From assembly GCA_024516035.1 (NCBI GenBank), contig CM044964.1, forward strand, positions 9,183,736 through 9,247,735: a stretch of DNA of 64,000 bases, given 5' to 3'. Made by a program: the position numbers and the translations under genes. Shown here in pieces: positions 57,130 to 64,000 of the stretch. Within the stretch, counting starts at the first letter, position 1. Each line of letters starts with the position of its first letter. Below the pieces are notes generated by a model. That model worked only from the letters and a program-made list of their open reading frames with translations. It did no database searches and was not told where the DNA came from. This DNA comes from Bactericera cockerelli (taxonomy: Eukaryota > Arthropoda > Insecta > Hemiptera > Triozidae).

Positions 57130-58980
57130 TATTTCATACTAATGCTAGTTAGTAGTGAACACTAGATCTATGGCCCTATTTCTCCACTAGGCTCTTTCAA
57201 TAAACTATGATTGTGTTCATTGAATATCTTAGGAGCATGACTAAATGATTCATACTGACTCAATTTCTCCTTGATGATAATGAAAAAATCCAATAGAATT
57301 TATAGGTATGTGGTTTTATTCAGATATTAATAAGAGGCTTGATTGTGCCAATCAAGATATTATATGACTCATACATAAGTCTCAATCTTATCAGACACTT
57401 GCAAGCAGAGAAATAATACCCATTGAATGGAATGCTTTCAAGTGAGATTACAACAATAACAGAGATTTTATGTCTACAGATAGATAAATCAAATCCCATC
57501 TTTTACAGGTATTTTATTATTAATCTTCTTCTTTGATATGTAAGAACAAATTTATTTAAACTATGGTATTAACCTTGTTATATTAAAACAATTAATGAGA
57601 ATATTAGCAAAAAAGGGCTCTTTAGTTTTACTCAATTTAGTCATTTGGTCTTTACTATGTGGAAAAAAACATTATTACCTGTGAAATATATAAGGAATTT
57701 TTGGTCTTACCTCAGCAGTATAAGCAAGGAATATTCTATTCCATTCTATTAATTGTTGGTCAAGTGCATAATATGCACTTGACCATATTATGATGCTAAG
57801 CACCATATTATGGTGCTAATCTGATAATCCAGTAGAGCTGAGATCCATCGTTTCCAAAATTCCACCCAACACATGATATCTCAATCATATATAGAAAAAT
57901 TGACCATTTAAGTATAAAAAGTGATAGACAACAGACCAATGAGACAGCATCAGAACATTTTTACATGCTCACATTGCAACAACACCAGAAGATACTTCCA
58001 ATTTCTAATATTAGAAATTCCTTGAAAGTAAAATGATTTTAGTGGACTGTCTTGTCTTGTTTGGGTAGTGTAACTGAACACTTAATTCCCACACTTGGTA
58101 CTCTAACCACTCTTGTAGATTATCAAGCTATCTATCTTAGAAATGAAGCACAGAATCTAAATTTACTGTAGCATCAGAAAAGCCCAAACATATGGCATGA
58201 TGAAGACAAATGCAATTCCATTAAATAAACTTCCTGACATTAAGTACACATGAAAGTCAAGGTTTCAAATTATGAGGAAATTCAAAGAGAACATCAATCA
58301 ACTACCTGAGTATGAGTGGCAATTTCACTATGCTGTTTTAGTGGCTATTTAAATGTCCATATTTCCTAGTCTAAACAGAGCTACCCCAGACATGCAGTGT
58401 GAGAGAGCAAAAGAAAATGTGGCGTGATATTTCTGTTGGCGCCAGCATCAAGGGAAAAATGCTTGGAAAAATCTTGCATCACAAAACACTCTCCAATTTT
58501 CTTGTTACATCAGCTTTTAAATATTTTTCTGTTATCAGTATCAATAAAACTAAGAGATATAGGACTTACCGTTTAAAATGTTATACCGGATGGATTTATT
58601 TAAAATTAAGAACTAAAATTACTGATAAGGAATGGCAAATGAACACTGCTGAACTGATCAAGTCGAACTTTTATCTTTTATCACTAAACTAACCGAATAT
58701 TTGAGAATTTTTTCAAAACTGAACTTTTACAACGTAGCTTGTAAAAAAAAATAACCCCTCTTTGACAGTGTTGCCAGACGAGTAAGTTGAAATTTCCGTA
58801 TACGCATTCCGTGTACGCATCAAGACTAACCACAGATTTTTCTGTTCATAATTAATGAGTGAGGTCTTTAAGGCCCAGGCACATAATTGATGTTTTGCAA
58901 TGATTTATTATAATGCGAAATTTATAAAACAATCGCGACATAAATGTTTTATTTTTTAAATAACTAGTTTGTCTGTTTAT
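57130..58980. other. No gene recognised; AT-rich
   Basis: An SINE-like B-box remnant may lie at 57795-57880 (ctgataatccagtagagctg). A 97-codon frame at 58399-58692 has no recognisable domain or splice context. Confidence 0.45.
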
Positions 58981-58984
58981 TTTT

Positions 58985-59310
58985 GTTTAACGTACGTCGC
59001 TTCCAACTAAATGGTGATAGCATGACGGGGGCTTTACACACCATGCGCTGGGCAAACAACCCAGATACTTTAATTAACCTCACCCTCGTGGCTCAGCTGT
59101 TCCAATGGTTACTGACCCGGAAGTCGCGGGGTCAAATCCTCGCCGGAGTCAAAATTCTGACCGAGTATTTTTGTTTCTGTAATGGTAAAGGTAAAATGCG
59201 AAATCGGTTCCGAGGCACAACAACGAGGCATATGCCTAAGGTATATACCTTGAAAAAAAAAACTTGAATGGGCCAGGGATAGCCAGCAGAACGTAGTGGA
59301 TTCCCATGAC
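58985..59310 (-). mobile_element. 5S-SINE remnant interrupted by a tRNA-SINE-like insertion
   Basis: 58988-59085 holds the tail and central domain (cgtacgtcgcttccaactaa, atagcatgacgggggcttta). 59086-59265 has ctcgtggctcagctgttcca and gcggggtcaaatcctcgcc, a plus-strand tRNA-like head. 59268-59315 resumes the 5S-SINE (gggccagggatagccagcag). Confidence 0.5.
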
Positions 59311-59344
59311 GAACATGTGGATGTATTTGAAACCATAACTTATT

Positions 59345-60120
59345 TCACAGTTATTAAATTTTCAAAACTTTAAATATTTTTATTACCTATATATTTTTTT
59401 TTTTTTAATATACAAAAGTTAAACATTAATATGTATCATTCTTCTACTCGTCCATTCCTGCACCATCTTCACATTCAATCCCTGTTATTCAGTTATTAAA
59501 TTGAATAGATAAAATGAAATTTTGAGGAAAGCAAATTCTCGAGGTCTTTTTGGTGGGTATCAGTATTACGTACCAAAAATCTTCCTATTAACCAAAAGAT
59601 TCTTTGTATTTATTAATAGCACACTTAGTTGAAATAGGTACCTATATGTATCTTTGTACCAAAGAAACTAATCGTCCGTCATAAAAAGGAGCACGGCAGA
59701 GCGCCAGGCCAAGTTCCGGCCAGTGTTAAATATTTTTAGCTGTAAAAAATTAATAATCACCATCAATGTTGCGTTGAGTAGACGTGCTCTCGTAAGATCG
59801 CTGGATGTTAAGCAACGTCTAGAAACTAATATTAAGCAACGCTAACGAAGTCTTGGCGGGTGACCCAGGTTCGAATCATACCCAGACAGCACAGTCAACT
59901 GGATGTATACCATACTGTTAGGTGGAAAAAGTCTACTTGCCCACTGAATAGTTCGACCGGCTGGGGGAAATTGATGAGAGTAATATTATTCATAAGTTTA
60001 TTGAGAGTAAGTCTGAAATATTACTCGCGGACGAGACGCGAACGTATCTGCGATTAAAATGTTAAAATGTCATATTACTGAATAGAGCTATAGCTAAGCA
60101 GGTCAATTTAAAGTAGTAAT
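59345..60120. other. No gene recognised; one 5S-SINE fragment
   Basis: 59765-59880 carries aatgttgcgttgagtagacg, tgctctcgtaagatcgctgg and atgttaagcaacgtctag, a diverged 5S-like head. The rest is unassigned. Confidence 0.45.
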
Positions 60121-60129
60121 CCTGATTTT

Positions 60130-60445
60130 TTTTACTTTCCTTATCATATAATAAGGAAAGTAATGGAATCACCCAAAATTTTCGATAGTCATTTTTCAGT
60201 GCAAAAATACGTTTTAGGGTTCCTTGATCCTAAATCCTAAGTTTCAGCCATTGTTCCATGTCTGTCTGTCTGTTTACAAGATATCTCGAGAACGGCCATA
60301 TTTATGTAGAGGACGCAGCACGAAACTTTTATAAGAACAAGTTTTTCTTGTAAAAAAATAGGGGTCTATTCTGATTTATTTTTTGATATCTTGAACTTTT
60401 TGAAACCCGGCCCAATTTACCGGTATTTTGGGAGGATCCTAGGAC
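60130..60445 (+). repeat. Interspersed repeat, second copy of the 25382 family
   Basis: ttactttccttatcatataa, ccatgtctgtctgtctgttt, agatatctcgagaacggcca, gaactttttgaaacccggcc. Confidence 0.65.
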
Positions 60446-61012
60446 TACTAACTTTCTTACTATTCATACTAGATAGGGTTATGACATATCGAATCCAATG
60501 ATTTGAGAAGCTAATTACAATTTTTACATTGATTTTTTGCGAACAGTTAACGTTGAGTCACCAGTGGCGGATTTAGTGTTAAGGAAAGTCGTGTGGTGTC
60601 ACACCAGTTTTTTTTTAAACTTCAAGAAAGAGACATACCTAATTACTATATTATACCTTTAATATTGAGAAGTTAAATCCATTTACTTGGTACTACAATA
60701 TTGAAAAATAAAACAAGCAGTAAAGTAGGTACTTTAATTTTTTAATATATGTATTTATATTTACAATAACTCTATGTGGGTAAAAATAAACAAAATATAT
60801 TGAAGTATGGACTAACTGGCAAATTCAATGTTAAAAAATCATAGAACAGTAGTTGATAAAAGTTGATTCAAATAGTTGAGAAATAAGGTATGAATGACAA
60901 AGATATTGATGCCTCATGTGATTTTTGAGCTTGAATTTTACTAGATAGTTCTAAATGAGGTTCAATGGCTTAGCTCTTTTTTTTACTAATATATCCTCAA
61001 TACATTAAAGTC

Positions 61013-61339
61013 TTAAGTCTCATTATTGGCTGCAAAAGCACTCTTTGGCCAAAATTCCCTCACAAACTCCTTACAGGCAGCTTCTATGGTAGGGTACTTA
61101 AACTGGAACCCAAACTTCTCCACTAGTCTAGTGGCTCCACTCTCTTTCACTAGAAGTTTTTCAAAATCTTCAAGACATCATCTCATTACTGGCTGCAAAA
61201 GGACTCTTTGGCCAAAAGTCCCTCACAACCTGCTTGCAAGCTGCGTCCAATGGTAGGGTACTTGAACTCGAACCCAAAATTCTCCATTCTAGGGGCTCCA
61301 CTCAAACTGGAACCCAAACTTTTCCAATACTCAGATTCT
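61013..61339 (-). repeat. Two extra copies of the SDR39U1 C-terminal coding end
   Basis: Copy 2 (about 61168-61300) reads FGFEFKYPTI and then shifts by one base, ending ASNEMMS and stop in the old frame. Copy 3 (about 61013-61135) keeps an intact frame: VEKFGFQFKYPTIEAACKEF, VREFWPKSAFAANNET and TAA. Copy 3 and the real exon differ at many bases yet encode similar peptides. Confidence 0.9.
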
Positions 61340-61606
61340 TCAAGACATCTCATTACTGGCTGCAAAAGGACTCTTTGGCCAGAATTCCCTTACAACCTCC
61401 TTGCACGCTGTGTCTATGGTAGGGTACTTGAACTGGAACCCAAACTTCTCCACAAGTCTCGTGGGTTTCACTTTCTGGCCGTCGGCTACTATCCTGGCCC
61501 TCTCAGGACTGAATATGAGGTTGAGGGCGAAGGTGGGGAAGGGCAGCAGGGCGGGGCGGCCCAGGGCTGCACCAAAAGCTTTGGCAAAGTCTGCGTTTGT
61601 GATGAG
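61340..61606 (-). CDS. SDR39U1 homologue: SDR39U1-like terminal exon
   Basis: Acceptor cttttccag before 61606. It encodes LITNADFAKAFGAALGRPAL, PFPTFALNLIFSPERARIVA, DGQKVKPTRLVEKFGFQFKY and ends SPFAASNEMS with TGA. Alternative stops exist if downstream copies are used, but the first in-frame stop is this one. Confidence 0.92.
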   Translation of the reverse strand, partial: LITNADFAKAFGAALGRPALLPFPTFALNLIFSPERARIVADGQKVKPTRLVEKFGFQFKYPTIDTACKEVVREFWPKSPFAASNEMS

Positions 61607-63208
61607 CTGGAAAAGAGATATTTGATTTAATAATAATCATCATCATCATCATAGGGGGCGTCATCGTGAACGATGGTAGCAAGACTGTAGAGGAATGACT
61701 CAGTACTTCTACCACTGTCTTTACATTAATAATTACATTAATAATAATAATATAAATAATAGAAAATTTTATAAGGGCAAAGCTCTATAAGTAAAGCTAT
61801 TAAGCCCAGAACAAAATTATGAGGTTATGTTATACAATTGATGCATTATTTAATATTTGATTATTAATTTGTTGATTTAATTATTAATTTAATTATTAAA
61901 GTGTTGGGTGGAAGAGATTGCCATAGGCAATAACCCTGCCCTTTAGTGAGAACACCTGTAGATATTTTATCTATGTTTCCTATATTGTTTATCTTTTGAA
62001 CTTGTTAATATTGTTCTCCATTTTGTATTTTATTTTACATTCCTTGTTTGTACATACGTCCTATTAATAAAGAATTCAATATTGAAAAGAGCGCGGCTAT
62101 TAGCTCAGTGGTAAGAAAGAGGTCTCACATTCGATCCCTAGAGACAAAAAATAATTGTATTAAAATTTTGGTTACAGTTGATTGTAAGGGATACCTCCCA
62201 GTGCATTCGTGTTGAGTTGTTGTTGACCCAGCATCTAAATGGGAAGTGTTGTGTCACTTGTCGCCCATTAGAGAAGAAGCATATTATGGGATGGGCAAGC
62301 TACAACACAGACCTCAAGCGTTTACAGTAGTTTCTGTTTCATATGAAATAAAAAAAGACTGTTAAACACCCATAAAAAATGCCAGAACACTAAGATGTTG
62401 TTGTTGTTGTTGTAACAAGCATGGTAAAAGCTGGGACCATCACACCTAGCAAACTTGTGGCGGGATTAAAGCTAGTTTGATAATTTGTTTACCTGAGGGG
62501 CCACTCCATTGACGACCCCGCTAACATTGTCCTGTTCAATGGCCAGCTTAATAATGCGGACCATGTCGTGAATGTGGATCCAGGGCAGAGGTTGAGAACC
62601 GCTGCCCATAGGCCCACCTGCCATGAAGAAGAAAGGCCAAAACGAAGACTTGATCATGCCTCCTCCGTTGCCCAAGACCACTCCTGAGAGAAAAAAAGAT
62701 AGAATAAATAATCAAATAAATAATTCTTTGCAAGAATGATACAAAATTATACAGTAAAATTCAATCCTAGTAATAAGAGGAGTGAGAAAGAAGAAAAGAG
62801 GACTGGGTTGCGAAGATGGTACTGGGATGTATGTTTGAAATGTTTTAAAAAATGTATTAAGATTATTTGTTAATAAAAAAAATCCTAGTAAATAATCAGT
62901 CAGATACATAGAAATTCACATTTGCTTGCACAGATAATTAGTACTGATAGTAGTATTATATGACAGGATTTTGATTGTTTAAACATGATGAATGTTTGTA
63001 ACAAATTGTGGTTTCCAAATACACACTCTTTGTCACTCCTTTAAATGAGGGGGACTCTAACCCTGATTTCTAATTGTAACAGTATAGCATAGTAATTTAT
63101 CATTAAAATCCATTCTGCCACATATTAAAATTGTGTTCAATCTAAGACCATATGCATTAGTGTGACATTTCTCTACATTAGGTTTGAATAGAAGATAATT
63201 ATAAAACT

Positions 63209-63283
<75 letters not shown>

Positions 63284-63516
63284 AGCAAGAGTTCCAACTT
63301 AAAATCTTTCATTATCATACTTGTACCATGACTTCAGCTCAGCTGCAGATATAATTTACTAACCAGAGCGTACTATTGTGGTGCGGATATCTTTGGAAGC
63401 TACCTGTGCTGCTGCCTCCCAATCCCTAGCCAGTGTCTGGAAGAAATCTCCCTTGGGATTGTTGCCTAGATCTGACTCTTCATCATACACTTTGTCCGTG
63501 CCTGGCTCGTAGATAC
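61340..63516 (-). CDS. SDR39U1 homologue: Epimerase family protein SDR39U1-like, C-terminal three exons
   Basis: Exons in transcript order are 63516-63364, 62683-62493 and 61606-61340 (TGA at 61340-61342). All are GT-AG with matching phases (1 then 0). The protein reads GIYEPGTDKVYDEESDLGNN, FFQTLARDWEAAAQVASKDI, RTTIVRSGVVLGNGGGMIKS, MAGGPMGSGSQPLPWIHIHD, NVSGVVNGVAPQLITNADFA, FAKAFGAALGRPALLPFPTF and VEKFGFQFKYPTI. The V-V-L-G-x-G-G-G, G-G-P-x-G-S-G, PWIHI-D and NGVAP blocks match SDR39U1/YfcH-type atypical short-chain dehydrogenases. The Rossmann N-terminus (about 90 residues) lies outside the window. The substrate is unknown in this family. The last exon's 3' part is triplicated. Confidence 0.93.
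61905..62092 (+). repeat. L2 LINE 3' end
   Basis: gttgggtggaagagattgcc, ataggcaataaccctgccct, tail ending cctattaataaagaattcaa. In the SDR39U1 intron. Confidence 0.65.
62093..62380 (+). mobile_element. tRNA-derived SINE (family S2)
   Basis: ggctattagctcagtggtaa (A-box), cacattcgatccctag (B-box), cgtgttgagttgttgttgac, gatgggcaagctacaacaca. The anticodon-arm region is shortened. Confidence 0.75.
62493..62683 (-). CDS. SDR39U1 homologue: SDR39U1-like exon (VVLGNGGG, PWIHI)
   Basis: Acceptor ctctcag, donor GTAAAC. It encodes VVLGNGGGMIKSSFWPFFFM, then GGPMGSGSQPLPWIHIHDMV and DNVSGVVNGVAPQ. Phase 0 at the end. Confidence 0.95.
63205..63282. repeat. (GA)n microsatellite
   Basis: gagagagagagagagagaga interrupted by aaagggg. 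Confidence 0.9.
63364..63516 (-). CDS. SDR39U1 homologue: SDR39U1-like exon (internal)
   Basis: Acceptor tccttttag, donor GTTAGT. 153 bp encoding GIYEPGTDKVYDEESDLGNN through TIVRS. It ends in phase 1 and makes Gly with the next exon. Confidence 0.92.
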
Positions 63517-63647
63517 CTAAAAGGAAAAGGAAAAATGTACCGTATTAAATAAGAATGCATTTTTAATATTTTGTATTTGGTACTAAAAATATTTTGAATT
63601 AGAGCATTATGGGTTTCTATTTGTCTTTTTTAGATTTCAGAAATGGA

Positions 63648-63755
63648 TATAAGAGAACAATTAATTACCAGGTCAAATTTACTTCTTTATAAAGAAAAAT
63701 AACCTAAAGAGTTGGTCTCTTGAGTTCTCTTATATCCAGGTTTGACTATATAGAG
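63648..63755. repeat. Pogo-like MITE fragment
   Basis: gatataagagaacaattaat at the left, ttgagttctcttatatccag and gtttgactata at the right, as in 35154-35821. Confidence 0.55.
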
Positions 63756-63859
63756 TTTTTGTCTCTATCAGTCAACTGATACAATAGAAGCAACATCAAA
63801 TGATTCTTCATTATTTTTTGGATAGGAAATAGATTTTTATGGTTGTTGTTTTCGAATTT

Positions 63860-63962
63860 TGATGGTCAACCATCCAAGAACTAACATCACTGGATGTTGC
63901 TTAACTTCAGTGATGAAACTAGAACTGGGGTATTCAATGTGCCATTGATGCTGGATAGTTTT
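63860..63962 (-). mobile_element. 5S rRNA-derived SINE head
   Basis: On the minus strand: CCAGCATCAATGGCACATTG, AATACCCCAGTTCTAG, CACTGAAGTTAAGCAACATC, TTGGATGGTTGACCA, in 5S order. Confidence 0.65.
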
Positions 63963-64000
63963 TTTTAAAGTTTTTAATGAAAAAAGAAAGAAAAAAAAGT

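Noticed and set aside
58399..58692. 97-codon frame as a possible small gene
   Set aside because: No recognisable domain, repeat family or splice context, and AT-rich composition like its surroundings.

Overview
This is a eukaryotic nuclear window, very probably from an arthropod. The spliced proteins look insect-like, introns use GT-AG with branchpoint-like TTAAC plus pyrimidine tracts, and the DNA between exons is packed with SINEs, LINE tails, foldback/MITE elements, microsatellites and minisatellites. The species cannot be named from the sequence. Only about 3 kb is confidently host coding.

Layout. 1-8,200 (+): the last three coding exons of V-ATPase subunit B (1234-1394, 2561-2717, 6310-6458) and its 3' flank. 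9,664-9,970 (-): an orphan terminal exon with a CPEC metal-ligand pair and a C-terminal membrane segment, probably the end of a RING-type protein. 14,197-32,661 (-): a complete eight-exon choline-phosphate cytidylyltransferase gene (PCYT1); the exons join in phase into 464 codons with the HQGH and RTEGVSTSD signatures. 32.7-61 kb: no host exon recognised. This stretch holds a 5'-truncated but open non-LTR retrotransposon (about 38.55-41.13 kb), several tandem arrays, MITEs and SINEs. 61,340-63,516 (-): the last three exons of an SDR39U1-type epimerase whose 5' end lies beyond the window.

The most unusual feature is a set of tandem arrays built from exon edges. In PCYT1, both sides of exons 4 and 6, the 5' side of exon 7 and the stop-codon end of exon 8 are flanked by arrays whose units carry a piece of the neighbouring exon plus its splice site or stop codon. 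The 3' end of the SDR39U1 last exon is triplicated in the same way. At exons 4 and 6, differences between copies fall almost entirely at synonymous third positions. This places many decoy donors and acceptors beside the real ones.

Other notable items: a 1.16 kb TIR element with TGTTR termini, TATA target duplication and an integrase-like remnant (Ginger-like) in PCYT1 intron 1; two TTAA-flanked MITEs carrying 20-bp perfect palindromes; a 5S rRNA-headed SINE family sharing its central domain with a tRNA-headed SINE family; a foldback nested inside another and later hit by a SINE; and two separate minisatellites that share the motif AAAGTATCCAG.
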